NCBI GenBank assembly: GCA_963788215.1
Contig: CAWBFX010000001.1
Location: forward strand, 248,001 to 312,000
Direction: 5' to 3'
Length of the DNA: 64,000 nt
Source of the DNA: AC-32 sp963788215
GTDB lineage: Bacteria; Actinomycetota; Thermoleophilia; Gaiellales; Gaiellaceae
The translations under genes were made by a program, and so were the position numbers. The notes beneath the pieces are model-generated. The model ran no database searches. It saw nothing but the letters and a program-made list of their open reading frames with translations, and was not told where the DNA came from. Shown in pieces: positions 40,958 to 49,982 of this stretch. The stretch's first letter is position 1; each line of letters starts with the position of its first letter.

Positions 40958-42155
40958 CGGCCCAGGCGCGGGCCATCGCGATCCGCTGTGCGAGCGTCGG
41001 ATGGTTGTCGATCCAGATGTACGACCAGACGGGCGGGTCCGGCTGCTGCAGGTCGTACCGGCCGAACCCGCGGAAGAGCTCGACCGCAGAGGCAGGGTCA
41101 CGCGTCGCCTGCAGCGCGCGCCAGTCGGCCTCGGCCTCGTACCGGCGCGAGACGGCGTTCTCGAACGGCGTCACGGCGAGCTGGAAGACCGTGATCACGA
41201 GCAGGGCAAAGGGCACGACCTCCGGCCGGCCCATCCCGCCCCGCCGCTGGGTCAGCAGAGCCAGGATCCAGAGGCCGGGGATGATGATCAGCGCGTACCA
41301 GCCGAGGCCCTTCCAGATGTGGCGCCGCGCGACGTGACCGAACTCGTGGGCGGCCACGACCCGGATCTCTCCGGGCGAAAAGCGGCCGTTGAGCAGCGTG
41401 TCCCAGATGACCACGCGGGCCGAGGGTCCGATTCCCACCGACTCGGCGTTCACCTCGGTCGTCCGCTCGCTGGCGTTCTCGATGTAGATGGGCGTGCCGC
41501 CGATCCCCTCCTTGCGCTCGAGCGCGCGCACCTGCGCAGCCAGCTTCGTGTGGTGCGGCTTCCGGTCGCCGATCGTCATGACGTAGGGGAGCACCAGGAT
41601 CAGGACGAACGCGACGGCCGTAAAGAGCGCTCCGGCCGGCAGCCACCACCAGCGCGGGAACCGCCCCGCGAGGAGCATCAGGATCGTCAGCACGATCGTC
41701 AGGCCCACGACCTGGCCGAGCAGCGCGGGCCACTGTGCGAAGAGCCACTCGACGTAGCCCTGCTTCGCCAGCCCGTACCGGCGACCCCACCAGAGCGCGA
41801 AGAGGCCGAACGGCAGGCTTACCCCCCACACGACGAGCGTCGCGACGGCGCCGACCATGACGCCGGTCGCCACGCGCCCGAGCTCCCAGGCGGCGGCCAG
41901 ACGCGGCCCGAGGCGGCTCAGCACGACGAGTGCGGCGATCCCGACGAGCACGCTCGCGGCCCAGTCCCAGCGCAGGAGGCCGTCGAAGCGCGCGCTGCGG
42001 TGCAGAGCCTCCGCACTCCAGTAGCGGTGCGGGTCGAGGCCCGAGGTGTCGAGATCACCCGGAACGGTCGTCTGCCAGAGGAACCAGCCGGCCACGACCC
42101 AGCCCACGGCCACCGCGAATAAGGTTGAGCCCTTGGCGAGCCGGGTTGCGGTCAT
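40941..42155 (-). CDS. M48-family membrane zinc metallopeptidase (Ste24/CAAX-protease-like)
   Basis: 404 residues. Several membrane helices in the first ~200 residues, then the zinc site HEFGH at 270-274, with the third ligand Glu in EAEADWRALQATRDP (about 345). Two more helices follow HEFGH. Architecture fits the Ste24-like M48A group, which cleaves membrane or prenylated peptides; in bacteria probably membrane protein quality control. ATG 42155 overlaps the divergent phosphoesterase gene start. Confidence 0.88.
   Translation of the reverse strand: MTATRLAKGSTLFAVAVGWVVAGWFLWQTTVPGDLDTSGLDPHRYWSAEALHRSARFDGLLRWDWAASVLVGIAALVVLSRLGPRLAAAWELGRVATGVMVGAVATLVVWGVSLPFGLFALWWGRRYGLAKQGYVEWLFAQWPALLGQVVGLTIVLTILMLLAGRFPRWWWLPAGALFTAVAFVLILVLPYVMTIGDRKPHHTKLAAQVRALERKEGIGGTPIYIENASERTTEVNAESVGIGPSARVVIWDTLLNGRFSPGEIRVVAAHEFGHVARRHIWKGLGWYALIIIPGLWILALLTQRRGGMGRPEVVPFALLVITVFQLAVTPFENAVSRRYEAEADWRALQATRDPASAVELFRGFGRYDLQQPDPPVWSYIWIDNHPTLAQRIAMARAWAATHSR
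42120..42125 (+). promoter_or_regulatory. -10 box TAAGGT of a likely leaderless mRNA
   Basis: Seven nt before TTG 42133. Confidence 0.42.
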
Positions 42156-42870
42156 CTCGGACGTTCACGCTAACTGGCATGCGCTCGAGGCGGTCCTCGA
42201 GGCGATCGATGCCGAGGCGCCCGACGAGCTCTGGTGTCTCGGCGACATCGTTGGCTACGGGCCGCGGCCGAATCCGTGCTGCGCCGCGGTGCGCGAGCGG
42301 GCGGCGGTCTGTCTCGCGGGCAACCATGACCTCGGCGTGCTCGGGGATGCCGATCTATCCGAGTTCGCGCCGGATGCGGTCGCGAGCGCCGAGTGGACCC
42401 GCGCGGTGCTCACGACCGATTCGCGCGACTTCCTGGCGACGCTCCGCCCGTCCGGGCAACGTGACGGGGCCGAGCTCTTCCACGCGAGCCCGCGCGATCC
42501 GGTCTGGGACTACGTGGTCACGGCGGACGCCGTCGAGGCTTCGTTCGAGCTGACCGAGGCGCCGCTCGTCCTCGTCGGCCACAGCCACGTCCCGCTCGCG
42601 ATCGTGCACTCGGACGGCGGGTTCGGAGGAGGGCACGCCCCCGAGGACACCGATGTCGATCTCGGAACGGACGCGCGGCTCCTACTGAATCCGGGCTCCG
42701 TCGGGCAGCCGCGCGACGGCGACCCGCGGGCGGCCTGGCTCCTGCTCGACTTCGGCGGCGGCCGTGCCCGCTTTCGCCGCGTCTCCTACCCTTTGCAGCG
42801 AACCCAGGAGGAGATTCGCGAAAGGGGGTTGCCAGATGCGCTGGCCGAGCGCCTTGCTCGTGGCGTCTAG
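42133..42870 (+). CDS. metallophosphoesterase (YfcE-like, PrpE/ApaH-like)
   Basis: 245 residues. Motifs: VAVISDVHANWHALEAVL (D-x-H), WCLGDIVGYGPRPNPCC (GD), CLAGNHDLGVLG (GNHD), LVLVGHSHVPLAI (GHSH), LLLNPGSVGQPRDGDPRA. This form, with VGYGPxPN and NPGSVGQPRD, is a frequent small bacterial phosphodiesterase family of unproven substrate. TTG 42133 is supported by TAAGGT 7 nt upstream and gives MASRVAVISDVH. The next gene starts inside its 3' end. Confidence 0.85.
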   Translation: MASRVAVISDVHANWHALEAVLEAIDAEAPDELWCLGDIVGYGPRPNPCCAAVRERAAVCLAGNHDLGVLGDADLSEFAPDAVASAEWTRAVLTTDSRDFLATLRPSGQRDGAELFHASPRDPVWDYVVTADAVEASFELTEAPLVLVGHSHVPLAIVHSDGGFGGGHAPEDTDVDLGTDARLLLNPGSVGQPRDGDPRAAWLLLDFGGGRARFRRVSYPLQRTQEEIRERGLPDALAERLARGV

Positions 42871-43228
42871 TGTCGCGCTTGCGGCCGGCTGCGGCTCATC
42901 CGCCCGCGAGCAGCCGACGGTGAAGCCGGCTCCGCGGATCCCGGCCGCCGTGGCGCAGCAGCTCGCCTTCGACGCCGACGCGGTCGCCTCGGCGCAGGGC
43001 TGCGCCGCGCGCGCACCGGCCAAGCAGCTCCTGGACGACGTGATCGCCGCCTCGCCTCGAATTCCCGCGCGCTACCAGGAGCAGCTGACGAGTGCTGCCA
43101 ACGACCTCTATGCGCGGATCCCGTCCTGCCCGCCGCCGCAGGGCCACGGCAAGGGCAAGAACCCGAAGCACGACAAGAGCCACGGTCACCGTCACGGTCA
43201 CAAGAAGCATGGCGGCCACGACGATTGA
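42836..43228 (+). CDS. putative lipoprotein with His/Lys-rich tail
   Basis: 130 residues. MRWPSALLVASSVALAAGC gives a lipobox LAAGC; the middle is a small helical domain with two cysteines (AQGCAARAPAKQLLDDVIAASPRIPARYQEQL), and the last 25 residues are rich in His, Lys and Gly (HDKSHGHRHGHKKHGGHDD), which may bind metal ions. SD AAAGGGGG before ATG 42836. It overlaps the phosphoesterase gene by 35 nt and the kinase gene by 20 nt, so it may be a partner of the kinase. Confidence 0.72.
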   Translation: MRWPSALLVASSVALAAGCGSSAREQPTVKPAPRIPAAVAQQLAFDADAVASAQGCAARAPAKQLLDDVIAASPRIPARYQEQLTSAANDLYARIPSCPPPQGHGKGKNPKHDKSHGHRHGHKKHGGHDD

Positions 43229-44282
43229 CTCCAGGTACCGGCTCGAGCGGCCGCTCGGTCACGGCGGGATGGCGTCGGTCCACCTCGCCCGCGACACGGA
43301 GCTCGACCGCCTCGTCGCGCTGAAGCTCCTCGCGGAGAACCTCGGCGGCGACGAGAGCGTGCACCGACGGTTCGTGCGCGAGGCGCGGCTCGCGGCACGC
43401 CTCTCGCATCCCAATGTCGTCAGCGTCTTCGACGCGGGCGAGGACGGAGGCCGGCCGTACATCGTGATGGAGTACGTCGAGGGCGAGAACCTCGCCGAGC
43501 TGCTCGCGCGGCGCGGCCGCATCCCGCCCGAGGAGGCTCGCGGGCTTGCGCTGCAGGCGGCGCACGGCCTGGCGCACGCGCACGCAGCCGGGCTCGTCCA
43601 CCGCGACGTCAAGCCGCAGAACCTGATCCTCCGACGCGACGGCACCCTCAAGATCGCCGACTTCGGAATCGCCCGCGCCACCGAGGCGACGGCGCTCACG
43701 CAGGCGGGCACCGTCCTTGGCACCGCGGCCTACCTCTCGCCCGAGCAGGCGCTCGGCGAAGAGGTCACGCCGGCCACGGACGTCTACTCCCTCGGAGTCG
43801 TTCTCTACGAGCTGATCACGGGGCGAACGCCCTTCCAGGTCGAGACGCTGGACGACCTCGCGCAGCGGCCGGTCATGGAGGTTCCGCCCGTCCATGAGCT
43901 CGTGCCCGACGTCCCACGCGACCTCGAGGACGTTGTCATGCACTGCCTCGCGCGGAACCCCGAATACCGGCCGCGCGACGGTGCCCAGCTCGCCCGGGAG
44001 CTCGCGCCCGCAGATGCAGCCACGACGAAGGTGCTGCCTGCGCCGCGCCGACGGGAGCTGTTCCGCGACCGCCGGCTGATCTGGGCCGCCGTAGCCGGCC
44101 TCCTCCTGCTGGCGGCGGTCCTGCTCGCGGTCGTGCTCGCGTCGGGCGGGAGCTCGAAGCCGTCGCGAGGCACCGCGGTCACCGTCGAGCAGCCGAAGGT
44201 ACAGCCGATCCCGCGGGGCACGGACGCGCAGGAACAGGCGCGCAACATCGCCGCCTGGCTACGGCAGCGCTCGGGAGGCTAA
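43209..44282 (+). CDS. membrane Ser/Thr protein kinase (PknB-like, no sensor domain)
   Basis: 357 residues. Kinase domain ~8-275: GHGGMAS P-loop (17-23), ALK lysine (39), Glu of helix C in FVREARLAARLSHPNVV, HRDVKPQN (131-138), DFG (151-153), GTAAYLSPEQ activation segment. A short juxtamembrane linker, one membrane helix (about 289-315), and only ~40 external residues follow, so there are no PASTA repeats. Signals across the membrane; the lipoprotein encoded just upstream may supply the missing external part (inference). Confidence 0.92.
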   Translation: MAATTIDSRYRLERPLGHGGMASVHLARDTELDRLVALKLLAENLGGDESVHRRFVREARLAARLSHPNVVSVFDAGEDGGRPYIVMEYVEGENLAELLARRGRIPPEEARGLALQAAHGLAHAHAAGLVHRDVKPQNLILRRDGTLKIADFGIARATEATALTQAGTVLGTAAYLSPEQALGEEVTPATDVYSLGVVLYELITGRTPFQVETLDDLAQRPVMEVPPVHELVPDVPRDLEDVVMHCLARNPEYRPRDGAQLARELAPADAATTKVLPAPRRRELFRDRRLIWAAVAGLLLLAAVLLAVVLASGGSSKPSRGTAVTVEQPKVQPIPRGTDAQEQARNIAAWLRQRSGG

Positions 44283-44289
44283 GGCCGGG

Positions 44290-44874
44290 CTAGGCCTCGA
44301 CCGCTGCGGCGGGGGCCGGCGCGAAGGAGACGCCCTCGCGCACGAGCGCGATCTGGACTTCTTCACGTGCCTTGTAGATCCGCCACTTGACCGTCGCGAG
44401 CGTGATCTCGAGCGAATCGGCGATCTCCGTGTAGGAGAGCCCGACCACGTCCCGGAGGAGCAGCGCCATCTTCAGGTCGACCGTCAGGTTCTCGACCGCG
44501 CGCCAGAGGGTGTCGATCTCCTCGAGCCGCTCGACCGGCGCGTCGAGCACCTCGAACGGCGCGATGTCGTCGAGCGCGACGAGCGCGCGCGGGCGGCGCT
44601 CCGAGGCGCGGAGCTCGTCGAGAACGCGGTTCTTGGTCACCTGGAAGAGCCAGGTCGTGAACTTGCAGCGCAGCGAGAACTTCGGCAGGCCCTGGAAGAC
44701 GCGGAGGAAGACCTCCTGCGTCAGATCCTCGGCCAGCGAGCGGTCACCGTTGACGAGCCGCAGGACGTAGTTGTAGACCGGCCGCTCGTAGGCCCGGAGA
44801 ATGATGGAAAACGCACGCTCATCGCCGCGTTGCGCTTTCTTGAGGACGCCGGGATCGGGCTGGGCCAGTGACAA
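44290..44874 (-). CDS. ECF RNA polymerase sigma factor
   Basis: 194 residues. Region 2: GDERAFSIILRAYERPVYNYVLRLV, DLTQEVFLRVFQGLPKF and FTTWLFQVTKNRVLDELR; region 4: LLRDVVGLSYTEIADSLEITLATVKWRIYKAREEV. This is a standard group IV sigma factor. No anti-sigma gene is adjacent; the convergent kinase ends 7 nt away. TTG 44874 is the likely start, with TATACT 9 nt upstream. Confidence 0.93.
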   Translation of the reverse strand: MSLAQPDPGVLKKAQRGDERAFSIILRAYERPVYNYVLRLVNGDRSLAEDLTQEVFLRVFQGLPKFSLRCKFTTWLFQVTKNRVLDELRASERRPRALVALDDIAPFEVLDAPVERLEEIDTLWRAVENLTVDLKMALLLRDVVGLSYTEIADSLEITLATVKWRIYKAREEVQIALVREGVSFAPAPAAAVEA

Positions 44875-44926
44875 GACCTGCGGAGTATAGACGGGAAGTC
44901 CTGCGGCTGTAACCAGCCCAAATGGG

Positions 44927-46372
44927 CTAATTGCAGATGTTTTGGCCGCTCATCTGTAAGTTTTTCGTGATGCCGAGGTAAGCGAGGACGGTTGGAGCCA
45001 GATCCGAGAGCTCGCCGCCCTCACGAAGCCGGGCCGCATGGTCCGTGACGATGAGCGGCACCGGGTTCGTCGTGTGCGCCGTGTGCGGGCTCGTGCCGTC
45101 GGACTCGAGCATCGTCTCCGCGTTGCCGTGGTCGGCGGTGATCAGCACCACGCCGCCGAGACGCTGGACGCTCTCCACGACCCGCCCGAGGCAGCTGTCG
45201 GCCGTCTCGACCGCCTTGACGACAGCCGGGATCACACCGCTGTGGCCGACCATGTCCGGGTTGGCGAAGTTGACGACCGCGAAGCTGTAGCCGTCGTCCT
45301 CGAGCGCGCGGCAAAGGCGCTCGGCCACCTCGTCCGCAGACATTTCCGGCTTCTGGTCGTACGTGCCGACGTCGCGAGGGCTCGGGACGAGAATCCTGGT
45401 CTCGCCGGCAAACTCCTGCTCCTCACCGCCGTTGAAGAAGTAGGTCACGTGCGCGTACTTCTCGGTCTCGGCGACGTGCAGCTGGCGGAGGCCGTGCTCG
45501 GCGAGCGCCTCCGCGAGCGTCTCCTTCACGTCCTGCTCCGCGAATGCGACCGGGCAGTCGAAGTCCTCGCGGTAGCGCGTCATCGTCGTCAGGTCGAATC
45601 CGCCCTCGAGCAGCTTCTGCGTCAGCTGGCGCGCGCGGTCCGGCCGGAAGTTGAAGAAGATCGCCGCGTCGTCCGTGGTCAGCCGCGGACGCCCGTCGAT
45701 CACGACCGGCTCGATGAACTCGTCGGTGACGCCCTTCTCGTGACTCGCGCGGACCGCGGCCACGGGGTCGTCCGCATGCCCGCCCTCCCCGTCGACGATC
45801 GCGGCGAGTGCGCGCTCGGTCCGCTCCCAGTGCTGATCGCGGTCCATGGCGTAGTAGCGCCCGGCCACGGTCGCGATCCTGTCCGCGGGAAGCTCGGCGA
45901 GATCGTGCTCGGCCGCGTGCGGCGAGACGTCTCGGCCGTCGGTGAACGCGTGGATCCACGTGCGCTCCGGCGCGAACCGGAGCAGCGCCTTGAGGTGGTC
46001 GATGTGCGAATGCACGCCGCCGTGCGAGACGAGGCCGAGCAGGTGCACGTTCCCGCCCTTGGCAAACGCGGCCTTCAGGGCCGGGTTCTCGAGGAACGAG
46101 CCATCCGCCACCGCTCGGTTGATCCGCTGCAGGTCCTGGTCGAGCACGCGGCCCGAGCCGATCGTCAGGTGGCCGACCTCGGAGTTCCCCATCTGCCCTT
46201 CCGGCAGCCCGACCGCCTCGCCGGACGCCTTCAGCGTCGTGTGCGGGTACTCGGCCCAGAGCCGGTCGAAGACGGGCGTCTCCGCCAGCTCGACGGCGTT
46301 CCCCGGGCCGGCCGGCGCGCAGCCCCAGCCGTCCAGGATGACGAGAACTACGAGAGGGAAGCGGCCCGGCAA
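44927..46372 (-). CDS. gpmI: 2,3-bisphosphoglycerate-independent phosphoglycerate mutase
   Basis: 481 residues (usually ~510). Interconverts 3- and 2-phosphoglycerate. VVLVILDGWGCAP (metal Asp), GQMGNSEVGHLTIGSGRVLDQDLQRI (catalytic Ser), FTDGRDVSPHAAEHDL, GRYYAMDRDQHWERTERA, FANPDMVGHSGVIPA and ITADHGNAETM (Mn ligands) are all present. TTG 46372 start overlaps tpiA by 25 nt; a later start near VLVILDGWG is possible. Co-transcribed with tpiA. Confidence 0.95.
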   Translation of the reverse strand: MPGRFPLVVLVILDGWGCAPAGPGNAVELAETPVFDRLWAEYPHTTLKASGEAVGLPEGQMGNSEVGHLTIGSGRVLDQDLQRINRAVADGSFLENPALKAAFAKGGNVHLLGLVSHGGVHSHIDHLKALLRFAPERTWIHAFTDGRDVSPHAAEHDLAELPADRIATVAGRYYAMDRDQHWERTERALAAIVDGEGGHADDPVAAVRASHEKGVTDEFIEPVVIDGRPRLTTDDAAIFFNFRPDRARQLTQKLLEGGFDLTTMTRYREDFDCPVAFAEQDVKETLAEALAEHGLRQLHVAETEKYAHVTYFFNGGEEQEFAGETRILVPSPRDVGTYDQKPEMSADEVAERLCRALEDDGYSFAVVNFANPDMVGHSGVIPAVVKAVETADSCLGRVVESVQRLGGVVLITADHGNAETMLESDGTSPHTAHTTNPVPLIVTDHAARLREGGELSDLAPTVLAYLGITKNLQMSGQNICN

Positions 46373-47043
46373 ATCGCGGTGAACGATTCCACGTCGAGAG
46401 AGGCGCCGCCGACGAGGGCGCCGTCGACGTCGGATTGGGAAAGGAGCTCGGCTGCGTTCTCGGGCTTGACCGAGCCGCCGTAGAGCACCGGCACGTCGAG
46501 CAGGCTCTTGATGAAGGCGTGCGCCTCCCGGGCGATCTCGGGAGTCGCGGTCTTGCCGCTGCCGATGGCCCAGACCGGCTCGTAGGCGATCACAAGTGCC
46601 CCGTGCGCGCCGACGGCGTCGGCGATCGCCTCGACCTGAACCCGCAGGACGAGCTCGGTCTGGCCTGACTCTCGCTCCTCGAGCGACTCGCCCACGCAGG
46701 CGATCGCGCCCAGCCCGTGCTCGAAGGCTGCCGTGAGCCGCCGCGCAACGGTCTCGTCGGTCTCGCCGAAGTACTGGCGCCGCTCCGAGTGGCCGACGAT
46801 CGCGCCGGCGACGCCGAGCTCGAGCAACATCGGTGCCGAGACCTCGCCGGTGTACGCCCCTTCGTCCGCCCAGTGGACGTTCTGGGCGAAGACCGTCAGC
46901 CCGCTCTCGACCGCCGCGCCGAGCGAGACGAACGGCGGGCAGACGACGACGTCGACCCCCTCGGGCGGCTCGAAGGCCGCGAGAAACTCCCGCGTCTCCC
47001 CCGGACCCTTGTACATCTTCCAGTTGGCGGCCAGAAGCGGCAT
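46348..47043 (-). CDS. tpiA: triosephosphate isomerase
   Basis: 231 residues, about 20 fewer than usual. LLAANWKMYKGP (catalytic Lys), AIVGHSERRQYFGETDETV (catalytic His), VIAYEPVWAIGSGKTA (catalytic Glu, loop 6 with AIGSGKTA), VLYGGSVKPENAAELLSQSDVDGALVGGASL (phosphate binding). Interconverts GAP and DHAP. ATG 47043 has TAAGAT 7 nt upstream and no SD. First gene of tpiA-gpmI. Confidence 0.96.
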   Translation of the reverse strand: MPLLAANWKMYKGPGETREFLAAFEPPEGVDVVVCPPFVSLGAAVESGLTVFAQNVHWADEGAYTGEVSAPMLLELGVAGAIVGHSERRQYFGETDETVARRLTAAFEHGLGAIACVGESLEERESGQTELVLRVQVEAIADAVGAHGALVIAYEPVWAIGSGKTATPEIAREAHAFIKSLLDVPVLYGGSVKPENAAELLSQSDVDGALVGGASLDVESFTAICRAASLS

Positions 47044-47050
47044 CGGCGCG

Positions 47051-47056
47051 ATCTTA
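47051..47056 (-). promoter_or_regulatory. -10 box TAAGAT for tpiA (likely leaderless)
   Basis: Seven nt before ATG 47043. Confidence 0.45.
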
Positions 47057-47096
47057 GAGCCGTCCCATACGGAAAGCGTGAAACGTTCCGTGAGAA

Positions 47097-47127
47097 GAGA
47101 GGGAGCGGCGCTGGGCCGCTCCCTCTC
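47097..47127. terminator. hairpin terminator downstream of the secreted protein gene
   Basis: GAGAGGGAGCGG / CCGCTCCCTCTC, 12-bp perfect stem, 7-nt loop, ten nt after the stop at 47137 and upstream of tpiA. Confidence 0.7.
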
Positions 47128-47136
47128 CGAGTTGCG

Positions 47137-48858
47137 CTACCCGGTCGCCGGGCAGGGATTGGCGAAGTCGCCGCTGTTGAAGTTCTCGTACCGCTGGACC
47201 GTCGTGAAGCCGGCCGCGGGGTACGTCGTCAGGAGCAGCGCTCCGAACTCCGCCGAGCTGCCGCCGAAGTGGTTGACGGTGCCCGGGATGAAGTTCCCGC
47301 CCTCCTGCCAGCTGCAGGCGTGGTGGTGGCCGTTGCCCTCGTGGCCGTTGCCGTGGCCGCCGTCGTCGTTCCGTGTCGTGAAGAACGGATAGAACGCGGC
47401 ACCCTGCGGCGGGTTGGTGCACCCGGCGCCCGTGACGGTGTCGCATGTCGGCTCGAACGCAGGCATGTCTGCCTCGAAGTCGGCGTTCTCGTACTGATGC
47501 CCGCCAACGGTAGTCGGGCTCGAGAAGATCACCGGGCTCGGGTGGTACTTCTGGTCCTGGTGGACGTTCGGATTCGTCCCCGGCCAGGCGTTCTGGTACG
47601 AGGGGCCGTCGAAGTCGAGGTCGTCCCCGAAGCAGCCGTTGATGTGGATGAAGCTCGAGTCCGACCCTGGCACGCAGAAGACGTCGTCGTCGTCGAGGCC
47701 GCCCTCGTCGTCCGAGCCGGCCTCGGCGCAGTTGAAGTCGGCGTCGAGCGCGTTGCAGTGCTCGAAGTGGCCGAGCTCGTCCGAGTACGAGACGTTCGTC
47801 GTGTGAGCTGACCACGTGTTCCCGCGCGGGTTTCCGGTGCTGTACTCCGCGTGGAAGGCGTACGGCGCCGACTGGCACGGGTTGTCGCCCGGCGTGTACA
47901 GCACGTGCGCGAACCCGTTCGCGATCGAGGCCGTCATCGAGCCGCTCTTGTGGGTGGTGAGATCAGTCATATCGACGCGGAAGCCTGCGGCCGTGTCGTG
48001 CATGTGCACCTGGATCCGGTCCCCCGGCTTCATCAGCAGGTCCTGGTGGTAGTCCGGGGTGACGGCCGTGAGGTTCGGGTCGTCGAACGTCCCGGTGAAG
48101 AGCGGGTCGGCCGGGGCCTGCGAGTGCCCGTTCTTGGTGATGTAGGCCCAGTTGATCGGCTCCTGGCCGCCGAGGATGTAGTTGTCGCAGTCCTCCGTGT
48201 TGAAGGTATGCGTGTTCTGGTCCTCGGTGAGGCTGTCGATCGTCATTGCCGAGCAGTAGTCGTGCGCGGCGCAGCCGAAGCCTTCGAACTGGGGCACGTA
48301 GCCGGGCCCGTAGAACTGCACCTCCAGGAACGCGTTCCCGGGGTGCTTGCCGATGTAGTCCGGCGCGTTCGGGTCGGTCCCGACGAGATCGTTCCCGTCC
48401 GAGTCCGGCGTACAGGTGTGCGTGTACTCCGGCGCCGACTCGGTGTCGCAGAGCGTGAGCCCGAGCCAGAAGGTCGGGCGCTGCTCGAACGTCCAGGTCC
48501 CGCCGGAGCCGTCGGCCTTCGGCTTCTTGGGCGGCTCCGTCGGCAGCTGCACGACGTAGGTCATGTCGTAGCCCGAGCCGGGCCGCGACGACTTGAACGC
48601 GACCGACGGCTCGTCGTGGCCGACGTACGGGTCGCCCGGCGTCTTGAACGCGTCACGGCACACCGACTTGTGGCTTTCGCAAAGCGGCTCGTCCTCCGCC
48701 ACGCCCCCGAGCGCCGAAATCGGCGTGAACGCCGACGGATACGCGTGATGCACGAACGCCTGCGATGCAGGCTTTGCGACACCCGGTCCGAGCACGAGAG
48801 CTCCCGCGACGATGGCCGCGAGGATCGCCGCGCGCAGCAGCAACGGCGTCTTCCTCAT
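47137..48858 (-). CDS. large secreted protein, unknown
   Basis: 573 residues. Signal peptide MRKTPLLLRAAILAAIVAGALVLGPGVA; SD GAGAGGAGG before ATG 48858. The mature part is rich in Asp, Gly, His and aromatic residues, with several cysteine pairs (CESHKSVC, CDTVTGAGC), repeated short strands, and a His-rich GHGNGHEGNGHHHACSW stretch near the C-terminus that may hold metal. HVHMHDTAAGF-like QVHMHDTAAGFRVDMTDLT recalls cupin-type copper sites but is not diagnostic. It splits the glycolytic genes pgk-gap and tpiA-gpmI. Confidence 0.7.
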   Translation of the reverse strand: MRKTPLLLRAAILAAIVAGALVLGPGVAKPASQAFVHHAYPSAFTPISALGGVAEDEPLCESHKSVCRDAFKTPGDPYVGHDEPSVAFKSSRPGSGYDMTYVVQLPTEPPKKPKADGSGGTWTFEQRPTFWLGLTLCDTESAPEYTHTCTPDSDGNDLVGTDPNAPDYIGKHPGNAFLEVQFYGPGYVPQFEGFGCAAHDYCSAMTIDSLTEDQNTHTFNTEDCDNYILGGQEPINWAYITKNGHSQAPADPLFTGTFDDPNLTAVTPDYHQDLLMKPGDRIQVHMHDTAAGFRVDMTDLTTHKSGSMTASIANGFAHVLYTPGDNPCQSAPYAFHAEYSTGNPRGNTWSAHTTNVSYSDELGHFEHCNALDADFNCAEAGSDDEGGLDDDDVFCVPGSDSSFIHINGCFGDDLDFDGPSYQNAWPGTNPNVHQDQKYHPSPVIFSSPTTVGGHQYENADFEADMPAFEPTCDTVTGAGCTNPPQGAAFYPFFTTRNDDGGHGNGHEGNGHHHACSWQEGGNFIPGTVNHFGGSSAEFGALLLTTYPAAGFTTVQRYENFNSGDFANPCPATG

Positions 48859-48938
48859 GGTGCCTCCTCTCCCAGTGGCTCCTCTTTCCCTGATAGAGGA
48901 GTCTCTTCCTGGTTGACGCGACCTGTCAACCGAGAGGT

Positions 48939-49982
48939 TCAGGCGGCGGGGATGACCGCCACCCCGGGCAGCTCCTTCCCTTCCAGGAGCTCGAGCGCCG
49001 CGCCGCCCCCGGTCGAAGCCCAGGAGACGCGGTCGAGGAGACCGAGCTCGTTGAGCGCGTGGATCGAGTCGGCGCCGCCGACGACCGAGAACGCGTCGGC
49101 GCTCGCCACGGCCTCCGCGACGGCTTTCGTTCCCTCGGCGAAGCGCGGCCACTCGAACACGCCCATGGGCCCGTTCCAGAAGATCGTCCGCGCGTCTGCG
49201 ATCGCGCCGGCGAAGCGCTCTCTCGTCTCGGGGCCGATGTCGAGCCCGAGCCAGCCGTCGGGGAGCTCGTGGTACGGGGCGACCTTCGACTCGGCCTCCG
49301 CCTCGAACGCGGCCGCGGCCACGACGTCGCTCGGAAGCTCGACAGGAAACCCGAGCGGGTTCTCGTCACGCAACTGCTCGGCCATCTTGCCGCCGACCAG
49401 CACGGTGTCGGCCTTCCCGCCGAGATTGCGCAAGACGCCGAGCTTGTCGTCGACCTTCGCGCCGCCGGAGACGAGCACGAAGGGTCGCTCGACGTCTCCC
49501 AGCAGCTTCCCGAGCTCCTCCAGCTCGCGCTCGAGGAGGAGCCCCGCGTAGGCGGGAAGCAGCTCGGCGACGCCGACCGTGGAGGCGTGAGCGCGGTGAA
49601 CGGAGCCGAACGCGTCCTCGACGAAGAGGTCGCGCGTGTCGGCGAGCTGCCGTGCGAACTCTGGATCGTTCTTGGTCTCGCCGGGCTCGAAGCGCGTGTT
49701 CTCGAGGATGTCGATCCGCTCGTCGGGCAGGAGCTCTCGCAGCCGCCTGGCCACAGGGGTCATCGAGAACGCAGGATCGGCGCCGTCGGGGCGGCCGAGG
49801 TGCGAGCAGACCGCGACCTCCTTCGCCTCGTGCTCGAGCAGGTACTGCAGCGTCGGCAGGGAGGCCCGGATCCGCGTGTCGTCCGCGACGCGCCCGTTGT
49901 CCAGCGGCACGTTCAGATCGGCGCGGACGAGGACGTTCTTGCCGGCGACCTCGGCCTCGCGGACCGACCTCGGCCTACGCAC
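48939..49982 (-). CDS. pgk: phosphoglycerate kinase
   Basis: 347 residues, ~45 fewer than usual. KNVLVRADLNVPLDNG (substrate site), SHLGRPDG, LENTRFEPGETKNDPEFARQLA, DLFVEDAFGSVHRAHAS, FVLVSGGAKVDDKLGVL, FWNGPMGVFEWPRFAEGT and STGGGAALELLEGKELPG identify it; missing residues are mostly in loops. GTG 49982 overlaps gap by 8 nt. Confidence 0.96.
   Translation of the reverse strand: MRRPRSVREAEVAGKNVLVRADLNVPLDNGRVADDTRIRASLPTLQYLLEHEAKEVAVCSHLGRPDGADPAFSMTPVARRLRELLPDERIDILENTRFEPGETKNDPEFARQLADTRDLFVEDAFGSVHRAHASTVGVAELLPAYAGLLLERELEELGKLLGDVERPFVLVSGGAKVDDKLGVLRNLGGKADTVLVGGKMAEQLRDENPLGFPVELPSDVVAAAAFEAEAESKVAPYHELPDGWLGLDIGPETRERFAGAIADARTIFWNGPMGVFEWPRFAEGTKAVAEAVASADAFSVVGGADSIHALNELGLLDRVSWASTGGGAALELLEGKELPGVAVIPAA

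Noticed and set aside
44915..44928. AGCCCAAATGGGCT hairpin as gpmI terminator
   Set aside because: Six-bp stem with a 2-nt loop and no T-tract; too weak to call.
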